Shown here piece after piece: positions 1 to 7,203 of a stretch of DNA of 17,043 bases. Position numbers and translations under genes: made by a program. The notes under the pieces are model-generated. The model ran no database searches. It was not told where the DNA came from and saw only the letters and a program-made list of their open reading frames with translations. The stretch spans positions 28,499-45,541 of the forward strand of contig NHDB01000021.1 of the NCBI GenBank assembly GCA_002167945.1. Direction: 5' to 3'. This stretch comes from Flavobacteriaceae bacterium TMED48 (lineage in GTDB: Bacteria; Bacteroidota; Bacteroidia; Flavobacteriales; Flavobacteriaceae). How positions within the stretch are numbered: the stretch's first letter is position 1; every line of letters begins with the position of its first letter.

Positions 1-293
1 AGTTTTTTTGCCATGGGGAAATGCAAAAAATTTGGAGTGAGTACAGAAACAACTTCGATTCGCTCCTCCTTTGATTTTTTGATTTCTTCAGTGATAAAAG
101 TGTCAAAGTCAACATACACCCGATCTTTTTTGACTCCAATCTGCTCAGCGAATTTTATATTCTCTTCGTATACGGGATTAAAAACACCTCCAGTAATTTC
201 GTATCTATCGTACATGTTGGAAGCTACTCTATGTAAAACACCAATTAAAGAGTCACCTCCTCCTCCTAATATACCTAGTTTAATTTTTCTCAT
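1..293 (-). CDS. Gfo/Idh/MocA family oxidoreductase, N-terminal part (cut by window edge)
   Basis: The minus strand is open from an ATG at 293 to the left edge, giving about 97 residues of a longer protein (the family is usually 330-400 residues). The N-terminus is a Rossmann NAD(P)-binding fold: a short strand, KLGILGGGGDSLIG at residues 4-17, then an HR and an acidic region. A glycine-rich GGGxxxxIG loop followed by HR is typical of a Bacteroidota branch of Gfo/Idh/MocA dehydrogenases. The visible end reads VVSVLTPNFLHFPMA, matching the family's usual 'TPN..H...A' strand. The start overlaps the stop of the upstream permease gene as ATGA, so the two are probably translationally coupled. By family it would oxidise or reduce a sugar or cyclitol (or a 3-keto derivative) with NAD(P)(H) in the cytoplasm. 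The substrate cannot be read, and the EKP-type catalytic motif lies outside the window. Confidence 0.85.
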   Translation of the reverse strand, partial: MRKIKLGILGGGGDSLIGVLHRVASNMYDRYEITGGVFNPVYEENIKFAEQIGVKKDRVYVDFDTFITEEIKKSKEERIEVVSVLTPNFLHFPMAKK

Positions 294-1501
294 AATGATT
301 TGAATTTAATGGTTTCGTTTTTAAAAAAGATTAAAAATAAAGTTAAAACAACAAAAGAAAAAATTGCAGGCTGAATCCAAATATTCTTCCATAAGTGACC
401 TATATCAGAAATATATTGGTCGGTTAGCCATCCTGCAAATCTAAAACCAATTAGCATTCCTACACCATATGTTGCTAAAGTTATAAGTCCTTGAGCCGTA
501 CTCTTGTATTTTTGCCCCGCCTTAAAGTCGGTGTAAATCTGACCAGAAACAAAAAAGAAATCATAACATACCCCATGAAGTAAAATTCCAAAAATCAACA
601 TCCAACTTTTAACTCCAGTATCTCCAAATGCAAAAAGCATGTATCGAACCCCCCATGCAAGAATTCCAACAATTAATGCATTTTTTATTCCATATCTTTT
701 TATAAATAAAGGTAATAGTAGCAAAAAGAAAACCTCTGAAATTTGACCTAAAATCATTTTAGAGGCAGCTGCTTTCACACCAATTTCATTTAAAAACTGG
801 TTTGCATGTTGATAGTAAAATGCAAGAGGTATACAAATTAAAATAGAGGCTATAAAGAAAAATAAAAACCCTTTATCTTTTAACATTGATAAGGCATCAA
901 GCCCCAAAATTTCTCTAATTTTCAATTTTTCGTTAGAGCCCAATTTAGGTGGTGTGTTTGGTAATGTAAAACTGTAAAGGCCTAAAAATGCTGATGCAAT
1001 AGATGACATATAAAAAGTATTTTTTAGAGTTTGTGTTCCTTCCCAACCAAAGTAACCAATAATTAATCCGGCAACTATCCATCCAACACTTCCTAGTACT
1101 CTTATAGAAGCAAATTCTTTAGACGGATTTTCCATTTGGTGAAAGGCGACAGAATTAGCTAATGCCAAAGTAGGCATGTATAATAACATGTAAATAAAAA
1201 TATAAGGATAGAAAGCAAAAAAATTATTTGCATTACTAGCAATAAACAATAATGCTGCACCTAACAAATGTAATAGACCAAGAATTTTCTGAGCTGCAAA
1301 ATAACGATCTGCAATTAAACCAATAATAAAAGGTGCTATTATAGCACCTATCGATTGCGTTTCATATGCCATTGCTAATTCGCCTCCTGGAGAATTAAAA
1401 ATTTGAGAAAGAAAGGTTCCCATAGTAACAAACCAGCCTCCCCAAATAAAAAATTCAAGAAAAAAAAGCAGTGAAAGTTTAAAGCGAGTACTAAAGATCA
1501 T
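290..1501 (-). CDS. MFS transporter, nucleoside/sugar:H+ symporter type
   Basis: This 403-residue, strongly hydrophobic protein has about twelve predicted membrane segments. It starts MIFSTRFKLSLLFFLEFFIWGGWFV, and an N-terminal FFLEFFIWGGWFV segment is typical of the NupG/XapB-like nucleoside permease branch of the major facilitator superfamily. A charged loop of the usual position divides the two six-helix halves (about residues 185-205, SNEKLKIREILG). The length matches the family. The gene lies 3 bp after the TIM-barrel lipoprotein gene and overlaps the dehydrogenase gene by 4 bp, so it is the middle gene of a leftward operon. In Bacteroidota sugar loci, carriers of this branch often sit beside Gfo/Idh dehydrogenases. 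I infer import of the sugar product made in the periplasm rather than of a nucleoside. The family call is firm; the substrate is not known. Confidence 0.85.
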   Translation of the reverse strand: MIFSTRFKLSLLFFLEFFIWGGWFVTMGTFLSQIFNSPGGELAMAYETQSIGAIIAPFIIGLIADRYFAAQKILGLLHLLGAALLFIASNANNFFAFYPYIFIYMLLYMPTLALANSVAFHQMENPSKEFASIRVLGSVGWIVAGLIIGYFGWEGTQTLKNTFYMSSIASAFLGLYSFTLPNTPPKLGSNEKLKIREILGLDALSMLKDKGFLFFFIASILICIPLAFYYQHANQFLNEIGVKAAASKMILGQISEVFFLLLLPLFIKRYGIKNALIVGILAWGVRYMLFAFGDTGVKSWMLIFGILLHGVCYDFFFVSGQIYTDFKAGQKYKSTAQGLITLATYGVGMLIGFRFAGWLTDQYISDIGHLWKNIWIQPAIFSFVVLTLFLIFFKNETIKFKSL

Positions 1502-1504
1502 AAA

Positions 1505-2443
1505 TTATATACTTGAAGCAGCTTTTTCAAGTAATTTTTTTGTTGCAATAATCCCTTCTTTTTCACTAAGCTTGTCACCTTCATATTCCACTCCAATAAA
1601 ACCATTATATCCCGCTTTTTTTACAATTGATAATAATTTATAATAGTCAAGTATAGTTTCATTTCCGTTTTCATCAAATTCATATGATTTTGCACTTAAG
1701 CCAAATGCACGAGGTAACATTTCAGATACACCTAAATAGGGATCATAAGGGTTATTACATTTATTATCTTTAAGTGATCCCCAATCCTCACTCATGCAAA
1801 AATTTCCAAAGTCAGGAAGAGTTCCACAGTTTGAATAACTAACTTGATTAATTACTTTCATCAGAAGAGAGGCATTAGATGATTTACCACCATGATTTTC
1901 AACTATAACATTAATATTTAGTGGTTCTGCAAAACCAGATAAAACATTTAGACTCTCTATAGAATTTTTAATCCAAGCTGTTTCCTCTTTTTCTCCATGA
2001 AGGTTAATTCTTACTGCGGAGCAACCCATTTTGTTAGCAGCTTCAATCCAAGCTTTATGGTTTTCAATAGCTTCGTTTCTTTCTTTATCATCAGAGCTAG
2101 ATAAGTCTCCTTCTTCATCTATCATGATAAGAACATTTTTTAAATTATATTGAAGAGCAAGTGAATTATTTTTCTCGATAAAATTTTGAATTGCAGAGAC
2201 TTTGTCATTACTCTCCATAACATCAGGATAAAGTTGGCTAACATATTCTAGTCCTTCAAAACCTAACTCATTTGCCATTTTTGCAAATTCATATGGAGAA
2301 ACACCGTTTTCGCGGAATGCTTTATGAAAAGACCACTGTGCTAAAGATATTTTAAAAAATGGCTTGCTGTCAGGGGTAGATTTTTTAGGGTTTTGACAAG
2401 AAAAAATTAAAGCTAGAATAATTAGTGAAACAAAAGATCTCAT
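1505..2443 (-). CDS. Periplasmic TIM-barrel lipoprotein, xylose isomerase-like (sugar isomerase/epimerase/lyase family)
   Basis: This 312-residue protein begins with a lipoprotein signal: a hydrophobic stretch then FSC, with the predicted lipidated cysteine at residue 16. The mature part is an AP-endonuclease-2/xylose isomerase-like TIM barrel. It has ISLAQWSFH near residue 32, GFEGLEYVS with an acidic residue at the end of a strand, VENHGG (metal-ligand Glu), LPDFGNF (metal-ligand Asp) and, near the end, GVEYEG (Glu). These are the Glu/Asp positions that bind a divalent metal in this fold. Members act as sugar isomerases, epimerases or, in 3-keto-glycoside pathways, C-O bond-cleaving enzymes. 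Being lipid-anchored and secreted, it should act outside the cytoplasm, consistent with the periplasmic dehydrogenase encoded divergently. It is the first gene of the leftward operon. The reaction is inferred from the fold and cannot be fixed from sequence. Confidence 0.82.
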   Translation of the reverse strand: MRSFVSLIILALIFSCQNPKKSTPDSKPFFKISLAQWSFHKAFRENGVSPYEFAKMANELGFEGLEYVSQLYPDVMESNDKVSAIQNFIEKNNSLALQYNLKNVLIMIDEEGDLSSSDDKERNEAIENHKAWIEAANKMGCSAVRINLHGEKEETAWIKNSIESLNVLSGFAEPLNINVIVENHGGKSSNASLLMKVINQVSYSNCGTLPDFGNFCMSEDWGSLKDNKCNNPYDPYLGVSEMLPRAFGLSAKSYEFDENGNETILDYYKLLSIVKKAGYNGFIGVEYEGDKLSEKEGIIATKKLLEKAASSI

Positions 2444-2530
2444 TGTTAAAGTGTTATTTGGTTATATGATATTATACTATTTCAGGTGGTTATTGTATTT
2501 ATTTAGAGAAGTAATATACTCAAGTGTAAG

Positions 2531-2589
2531 GACATAAATATGACCTAAATATATCTATAATATTAGAATTTGAACTAAAAATATCTATA
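2531..2589 (+). repeat. Three GACnTAAATAT-like direct repeats, possible regulator-binding sites
   Basis: Two copies lie in tandem: GACATAAATAT at 2531-2541 and GACCTAAATAT at 2542-2552 (10 of 11 identical). A third, GAACTAAAAAT, lies at 2572-2582. The second and third belong to a longer match: 2541-2559 and 2571-2589 agree at 17 of 19 positions at an offset of exactly 30 bp. The 11-bp and 30-bp offsets are close to one and three helical turns, so all copies would face roughly the same side of the DNA. The third copy overlaps the spacer and start of the -7 box of the GMC operon. This arrangement fits a transcription factor that binds cooperatively. No regulator gene is visible in the window. 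Confidence 0.5.
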
Positions 2590-2593
2590 TTTG
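2563..2593 (+). promoter_or_regulatory. Candidate Bacteroidota-type promoter of the GMC dehydrogenase operon
   Basis: TATATTTG at 2586-2593 matches the -7 consensus TAnnTTTG exactly. TTAG at 2563-2566, 19 bp upstream, differs from the -33 consensus TTTG at one base. Transcription would start near 2600, giving a leader of roughly 20-25 nt before the ATG at 2623. The leader has no clear Shine-Dalgarno site but is A-rich, as is common in Flavobacteriia. Confidence 0.45.
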
Positions 2594-2622
2594 AGTTTAC
2601 TTGAAAACAAAAAACAAATTTA

Positions 2623-4317
2623 ATGGAAACGAACTATGATGCTATTGTTGTTGGAACCGGAGTAACTGGTGGTTGGGCAGCAAAAGAGTTGTGTGAAAAA
2701 GGACTGAAAACCCTAGTCTTGGAACGAGGGCGAATGGTAAAACACATCGAGGATTACCCCACGATCAACGACGATCCTTGGGATTATAAAACAGGAGATG
2801 TAATTACGAATGAAACAAGAAAAATTCAAGGAAAACAGAGCCGAACCGGCTATACAACAACAGAATCTAGAAAGCATTTTTTTGTTAATGATATTGAGCA
2901 CCCTTACAATGAAACAAAGCGATTTGATTGGATGCGTGGATACCATGTAGGTGGAAGATCCCTTACTTGGGGAAGACAATCTTATCGCCTCACAGACTTT
3001 GATTTTGAGGCAAATCTGAAGGATGGAGTAGCTATAGATTGGCCAATTAGATATAAAGATTTAGCTCCTTGGTATAACTATGTAGAAGGCTACATAGGAG
3101 TTAGTGGTCAAAATGTGGGACTTCCTCAGTTTCCTGATGGGAATTATCTAAAGCCAATGGAACTGACTTGTGTGGAGGATCATCTAAAGTCATCGATTAG
3201 TAAAAATTATCAAGACAGATTGTTAACTATCGGTAGAACGGCAATAATAACAGAGGGGACTAAACCTGGGTTGGGAAGAATGAGTTGTCAATATAGATCA
3301 AGATGTATGAGAGGGTGTCCTTTTGGAGCATACTTTAGTAGCAACTCTTCTACACTTCCTGCTGCTGAAAAAACTGGTAATATGACATTACGTCCTTATT
3401 CTATAGTTTCAGAAGTCATATTCGACCCTGATAAAAAACGTGCATCTGGAGTCCGTGTTATTGATAGTGAAACAAATGAGGTTTATGAATTCAATGCGAA
3501 GGTTATTTTTCTTTGCGCTTCAGCAGTCCCTTCAACTTCTATACTAATGCAGTCAAAATCTAATTATTTCCCTAATGGCATGGGGAATTCTTCAGATCAA
3601 TTGGGAAGAAATATAATGGACCATCATTTAGGTGTAGGAGCTTCTGCGACTACAGATGATTTCCAAGATAAATATTACACAGGAAGAAGGAATAACGGAG
3701 TTTATATTCCAAGGTTCCGAAATATTGGAGGTTCGACAGATCAAAAAGACTTTCTAAGAGGTTACGGTTATCAAGGAGGAGGTTCCAGAAACCAATCATG
3801 GACATCAAAAGTTGCTGAGATGGGTTATGGAGCGGAGTTTAAAAGTGAAGTTCTTAAACCTGGCGGATGGTCTATTGGATTAGGTGGCTTCGGAGAAGTA
3901 CTGCCTTATGAAGACAATAGAATGACCTTAAATTATGACAAATTAGATAAATGGGGCTTACCGACAGTAACATTCGATGCCTCTATAAAAGAAAATGAGC
4001 GTAACATGCGAAAAGACATGCAACAACAGGCGGTTGAAATGTTGGAGAACGCAGGCTTTAAAGATGTCAGAGGTTATGATGGGGATTATGCATTAGGGCT
4101 TGGAATTCATGAAATGGGAACTGCTAGAATGGGTCGTGATAGAAAAACGTCAGTTCTCAATAAAAATAACCAAATACACGATGTGCCAAATGTTTATGTT
4201 ACTGATGGTGCAGCGATGACGTCAGCAGGAAATGTGAACCCATCACTAACTTATATGGCATTGACCGCGAGAGCTGCAAATCATGCAGTTGAAGAATTAA
4301 AAAAAATGAATCTTTAA
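2623..4317 (+). CDS. GMC family FAD-dependent dehydrogenase, large subunit (gluconate/glucoside dehydrogenase type)
   Basis: This 564-residue protein is of normal length for the bacterial alpha-subunit type of GMC oxidoreductase. The FAD-binding Rossmann motif is GTGVTGG at residues 11-17, followed by the ribose-binding Glu34 in LVLERG. A second FAD motif, HVGGRSLTWGR, spans 108-118. The C-terminal GMC signature has HEMGTARMG with the expected catalytic His496, and NPSLT with the partner Asn539. Cys222, Cys228 and Cys232 form a C-x5-C-x3-C group at a place where FAD glucose dehydrogenases of the Burkholderia type carry an Fe-S cluster. The protein has no signal peptide; known relatives are exported with a Tat-signal small subunit, which is exactly what the next gene encodes. 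It should oxidise a sugar, sugar acid or glycoside in the periplasm and pass electrons to a cytochrome. C3 oxidation of glycosides is one candidate reaction; the substrate is inferred only. Confidence 0.9.
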   Translation: METNYDAIVVGTGVTGGWAAKELCEKGLKTLVLERGRMVKHIEDYPTINDDPWDYKTGDVITNETRKIQGKQSRTGYTTTESRKHFFVNDIEHPYNETKRFDWMRGYHVGGRSLTWGRQSYRLTDFDFEANLKDGVAIDWPIRYKDLAPWYNYVEGYIGVSGQNVGLPQFPDGNYLKPMELTCVEDHLKSSISKNYQDRLLTIGRTAIITEGTKPGLGRMSCQYRSRCMRGCPFGAYFSSNSSTLPAAEKTGNMTLRPYSIVSEVIFDPDKKRASGVRVIDSETNEVYEFNAKVIFLCASAVPSTSILMQSKSNYFPNGMGNSSDQLGRNIMDHHLGVGASATTDDFQDKYYTGRRNNGVYIPRFRNIGGSTDQKDFLRGYGYQGGGSRNQSWTSKVAEMGYGAEFKSEVLKPGGWSIGLGGFGEVLPYEDNRMTLNYDKLDKWGLPTVTFDASIKENERNMRKDMQQQAVEMLENAGFKDVRGYDGDYALGLGIHEMGTARMGRDRKTSVLNKNNQIHDVPNVYVTDGAAMTSAGNVNPSLTYMALTARAANHAVEELKKMNL

Positions 4318-4330
4318 TATACTTTGTAAA

Positions 4331-4903
4331 ATGGATAGAAGAAAAGCCTTAAAAAATATTGGAACGGGATTCGGTGCTATTGCAGTAACTCCCACAGTGG
4401 TAAGTTTATTCCAAAGCTGCCAATCAGCTGCAACTTATGCTCCTGCATATTTTAGTTCCTCTGACTTTGAAAAGATTTCACAACTAATGGAACTCATCAT
4501 TCCAGCAACTGATATTCCTGGTGCAATTGAGTTAAAACTCCCTGAATTTTCCGATGGCTATATCGCTGCCGTGTGGGATGAGGACAGACAAGGAAAGTTT
4601 GCTGAAGGATGGAAAGCATTTTTAACTGCTAGTGCTGCTATATCAGGAAAAGGAGTTGACCAAATGAACACTTCTGATTGGGATGCTGTACTTTCTAAAT
4701 TCCTTAAGCCGGGTAGTGAAATTTCAGATGCAGAAAAGGATGCAGCTTCTTTTGCAGGTCAATTAAGAAGCCTTACAGTTAATGCATTTAAAACCAATGA
4801 ATTTATTGGAGAAAACGTATTGGCCTATGCTCCGGTTCCAGGAGAGCAAAGAGGTTGTGTAGACTTGATGGAGGCTACTGGAGGAAAAGCGTGGTCTTTA
4901 TAA
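4331..4903 (+). CDS. Gluconate 2-dehydrogenase subunit 3 family protein (small Tat-exported partner of the GMC dehydrogenase)
   Basis: This 190-residue protein starts MDRRKALKNIGTGFGA, a twin-arginine type N-terminus (RRKALK) followed by a mildly hydrophobic segment. A Cys at about residue 30 (FQSC) could be a weak lipobox. Family traits are an FSSSDFEKISQLMELIIPATDIPGA segment near residues 41-65, which matches the 'LIPATDTPGA' signature of this family, and a GCVDLMEATGGKAWSL end. It lies 13 bp after the large subunit, so they are co-transcribed. In characterised FAD glucose and gluconate dehydrogenases the small subunit stabilises the flavoprotein and carries it through the Tat pathway. That is the inferred role here, because the large subunit has no signal of its own. 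The stop region overlaps the convergent cytochrome gene by 6 bp. Confidence 0.85.
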   Translation: MDRRKALKNIGTGFGAIAVTPTVVSLFQSCQSAATYAPAYFSSSDFEKISQLMELIIPATDIPGAIELKLPEFSDGYIAAVWDEDRQGKFAEGWKAFLTASAAISGKGVDQMNTSDWDAVLSKFLKPGSEISDAEKDAASFAGQLRSLTVNAFKTNEFIGENVLAYAPVPGEQRGCVDLMEATGGKAWSL

Positions 4904-5377
4904 AGTTCTAAGGTATTCGCTTATGGCGCGTGCCTCGTCTTGGCTCAAATTCTGATTGAGCATCATTACGTTATTATATTCTTTAAGCAGGGCTTTAGCA
5001 ATAGGGTCCTGCTTTAACATTTCAGTGGGGTTTAGCAGTAGATTCATCACCCATTCTGGACTTCGACGTTCGTAAATTCCGGTCATTGCTGGTCCAATAA
5101 GTTTTCTAGCAGGCATGTGACACGCCGTACATTTTTGTTTAAACGCATTTTCACCTTGTGTAGCCATGTCTTGATCGACGGGCTGGCTGAAGTCCACAGA
5201 AGTAATGGGACCTATTCCTTTATTGTCGAGATCAACAGGAACTGATGAGCCTTCTGTAGAACTAGTTTTTTTAACTTCTTTCTGAGTTCTATTATATTCA
5301 AATCCTTTCTTTTTTTCTTCTTTAGAGCCGCAACTAATAAAAATTGATAAGACAAAAATGGTGAGGATGTTTTTCAT
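4898..5377 (-). CDS. Monohaem cytochrome c lipoprotein
   Basis: This 159-residue protein has a signal ending FISC, with the predicted lipidated Cys16, then a charged, low-complexity linker to about residue 70. The cytochrome c domain follows: one haem-binding CTACH motif at residues 83-87 (Cys83, Cys86, His87). LIGPAMTGIYERR follows, and the sixth ligand is probably Met138 or Met139 in NNVMMLNQNLS, before the closing helix DEARAISEYLRTL. This is a small class I cytochrome anchored to a membrane facing the periplasm. It converges on the dehydrogenase small-subunit gene with a 6-bp overlap of the two ends. The natural inference is that it accepts electrons from the GMC dehydrogenase, in place of the triheme cytochrome subunit of classical enzymes. 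It is transcribed separately, so the partnership is not proven; a general respiratory role is the alternative. Confidence 0.88.
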   Translation of the reverse strand: MKNILTIFVLSIFISCGSKEEKKKGFEYNRTQKEVKKTSSTEGSSVPVDLDNKGIGPITSVDFSQPVDQDMATQGENAFKQKCTACHMPARKLIGPAMTGIYERRSPEWVMNLLLNPTEMLKQDPIAKALLKEYNNVMMLNQNLSQDEARAISEYLRTL

Positions 5378-5386
5378 GTAAATAAA

Positions 5387-5417
5387 TTTTGTTAAAAATA
5401 GAAAAAGAATAGCTTTA
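5387..5417 (+). promoter_or_regulatory. Candidate promoter of the thioesterase/peptidase pair
   Basis: TTTTG at 5387-5391 (-33 type) is followed after 18 bp by TAGCTTTA at 5410-5417, which fits the -7 consensus TAnnTTTG except for the last base. It lies in the 54-bp gap between the divergent cytochrome and thioesterase genes. The leader before the ATG at 5432 would be only about 8 nt. Confidence 0.4.
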
Positions 5418-5431
5418 TAAAAAATTGCAGC

Positions 5432-5908
5432 ATGTTTTTAAAAGAATTTGAAATTCGATGGAATGATTTAGATGCCAACAGGCATTTGGCAAATATTACT
5501 TATTTGAGTTATGCCAGTGAAACACGAATGGCTTATCTCAATCATGTAGGCTTGACTCATAAAGACCTTCATAAAAAAGCAATTGGTCCTATCGTATTCA
5601 ACGAGCAGCTATTTTATTTTAAAGAGGTCATGCCAGATGAAAAGATTCGAGTTTCATTTGAACTGGACGGTTCCAGTGAAGAAGGAACTTTTTTTTCTTT
5701 CGTGCATAATTTTTTTAATAACAAAGGTGAAAATGTTGCTCGCTGCGAAATGATGGGGGCTTGGATGAACCTAAGCACAAGAAAACTTACTCCATTGCCT
5801 CAGGAATTTTTAAATCGGTTTGAGGAGACTCATAAAACAACAACTTTTAAAACGCTTACTGCTGCAGATACTAGAAGGCACGGCAGAAGACCACAAGACT
5901 TAAAATAA
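5432..5908 (+). CDS. Acyl-CoA thioesterase, hotdog fold (4HBT/YbgC-like)
   Basis: The protein has 158 residues, slightly longer than the usual 130-150 for this family because of a basic tail (RRHGRRPQDLK). The N-terminus reads FEIRWNDLDANRHLANITYLSY: a strand, the active-site Asp region (Asp12/Asp14, equivalent to the 'TDxxGxxxxxxY' motif of YbgC and 4-hydroxybenzoyl-CoA thioesterase), then the hotdog helix with a Tyr. Later strands include GPIVFNEQLFYFKEV and VARCEMMGAWMNLSTRKLTPLP, the latter typical of Bacteroidota members of the family. It probably hydrolyses a cytosolic acyl-CoA; the chain type cannot be told. The next gene begins 5 bp downstream, so the two are co-transcribed, with no evident functional link between them. 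Confidence 0.85.
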   Translation: MFLKEFEIRWNDLDANRHLANITYLSYASETRMAYLNHVGLTHKDLHKKAIGPIVFNEQLFYFKEVMPDEKIRVSFELDGSSEEGTFFSFVHNFFNNKGENVARCEMMGAWMNLSTRKLTPLPQEFLNRFEETHKTTTFKTLTAADTRRHGRRPQDLK

Positions 5909-5913
5909 GAAGT

Positions 5914-7203
5914 ATGAACTATTTTATACGTACCACAACATTAGCATTATTATTCTTTAGCATCTCTACTTCAGCTCAGCAAGAGGTATCGATTGATAAA
6001 GCTTACATCAAAGCCACACAAAAGCTCCTAAAAAACAAAAAAATAAAAGCAGCTTTTGAGCGGATTGAACAACTAGATCCTTTGACGGTCAAACGCCATA
6101 TTGAACTTACAGAAATTGAAGCTCCGCCCTTTAAAGAAAAAAAGCGAGCAAAAGTATTTGCAGACTATTTTAACCAGTTGGGAATGGATACGGTATGGAT
6201 TGATAGTGAAGGAAATGTTTTGGGTTTATTAAAAGGAAGTCAAGGAGGAAGAACAGTAGCTTTGGATGCCCATTTAGACACTGTTTTTCCTGAAGGAACA
6301 GACGTCAAGGTGCGCATTCAAAATGACACGCTCTATGCTCCGGGTATAGGAGATGATACAAGAGGATTAAGCATGTTACTTACCATATTAGAAACCTTAA
6401 AAACGGAAAAAATTCAACCGAAAGACAATATTCTTTTTGTCGGCTCTGTTGGGGAAGAAGGCTTGGGAGACCTTAGGGGAGTAAAGCATCTTTTTAGAAG
6501 TGGAGGGCCACAAATTGACAGCTGGATAGCAATTGATGGTGGAGCAATTGGTAGGGTAAATAATAAGGCTTTGGGTTCTTATCGTTATCGGGTTACATTC
6601 AAAGGCCCTGGAGGACACTCTTGGGGGGCTTTTGGTTTGGCAAATCCGCATCATGCATTGGGAAAAGCCATCAGTAATTTTGTTGAGCTTGCAGATCAAT
6701 ATACGAGTGAAGGGCCAAAGACAAGTTATAATGTAGGAGTCATTTCTGGGGGTACGTCCATCAACTCCATCCCTTTTGAATCGGTAATGCAGATCGACAT
6801 TCGATCGGTGGAACCCAAACGCTTAGATGTTATGGAGGCCTATCTGACCACCGCAGTGGAAGAAGCTTTAGCCCATCAAAATAAAACTAAAAGACATGGG
6901 CCAGAGCTTACAGTAAGCATCGATAAAATAGGGAATCGTCCTTCGGGAGAACTTTCAGACCAGTTGCCACTTGTCCAAAGAACGCTTGCCGCAACACAAG
7001 CTTTTGGAGTTCAGCCCTTTTTAACAAGAGGCTCTACTAATTCCAATATTCCAATTGCTCAAGGAATTCCGGCAGTTACTATTGGGAGAGGAGGCGACGG
7101 AGGTAAAGCCCATTCATTAGACGAATGGTGGACCAACAAAGAAGGGCATAAAGCCATTCAACTGGCGCTGTTGATCTTACTTATGGAGTCGGGGATGGAG
7201 TAG
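5914..7203 (+). CDS. Secreted M20 family metallopeptidase
   Basis: This 429-residue protein has a Sec signal peptide (hydrophobic LALLFFSIS, probable cleavage after TSA, near residue 21). All co-catalytic zinc ligands of clan MH are present: His120 in DAHLDTVF with Asp122 beside it, bridging Asp147 in GIGDDTRG, the catalytic Glu181 with ligand Glu182 in VGEEGLG, Asp208 in AIDGG, and His400 in KAHSLDEWW. A lid/dimerisation domain lies between about residues 215 and 330 (FKGPGGHSWGAFG). The order and spacing match tripeptidase T/carboxypeptidase G2-like M20 enzymes, and the length is normal. It should be an active di-zinc exopeptidase or acyl-amino-acid hydrolase acting in the periplasm; the substrate is unknown. 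Its 3' end overlaps the convergent EamA gene by 23 bp. Confidence 0.88.
   Translation: MNYFIRTTTLALLFFSISTSAQQEVSIDKAYIKATQKLLKNKKIKAAFERIEQLDPLTVKRHIELTEIEAPPFKEKKRAKVFADYFNQLGMDTVWIDSEGNVLGLLKGSQGGRTVALDAHLDTVFPEGTDVKVRIQNDTLYAPGIGDDTRGLSMLLTILETLKTEKIQPKDNILFVGSVGEEGLGDLRGVKHLFRSGGPQIDSWIAIDGGAIGRVNNKALGSYRYRVTFKGPGGHSWGAFGLANPHHALGKAISNFVELADQYTSEGPKTSYNVGVISGGTSINSIPFESVMQIDIRSVEPKRLDVMEAYLTTAVEEALAHQNKTKRHGPELTVSIDKIGNRPSGELSDQLPLVQRTLAATQAFGVQPFLTRGSTNSNIPIAQGIPAVTIGRGGDGGKAHSLDEWWTNKEGHKAIQLALLILLMESGME

Larger units (their letters stand above)
2444..2622. promoter_or_regulatory. Divergent control region between the sugar-oxidation operons
   Basis: This 179-bp AT-rich stretch separates the leftward lipoprotein/permease/dehydrogenase operon from the rightward GMC dehydrogenase operon. 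It contains a -7 box for the rightward genes and three copies of a short repeat, both listed separately. No convincing leftward promoter was found: the nearest -7-like match reads TAcaCTTG on the minus strand (plus 2521-2528) and has no -33 partner. No coding ORF is seen in it. Confidence 0.7.

Noticed and set aside
13..303. Plus-strand open frame of 96 codons at the left edge
   Set aside because: It lies antisense to a clear Gfo/Idh/MocA N-terminus with a Rossmann motif; its own translation has no recognisable domain.
2521..2528. Possible leftward -7 box (TAcaCTTG on the minus strand) for the TIM-barrel operon
   Set aside because: One mismatch to the -7 consensus and no -33 element at a usable distance; too weak to annotate.
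2713..2979. Minus-strand open frame inside the GMC dehydrogenase gene
   Set aside because: It is opposite a well-conserved flavoprotein, and no promoter or family pattern supports it.
6397..6699. Minus-strand open frame inside the M20 peptidase gene
   Set aside because: It is the shadow of a gene with all catalytic residues intact.
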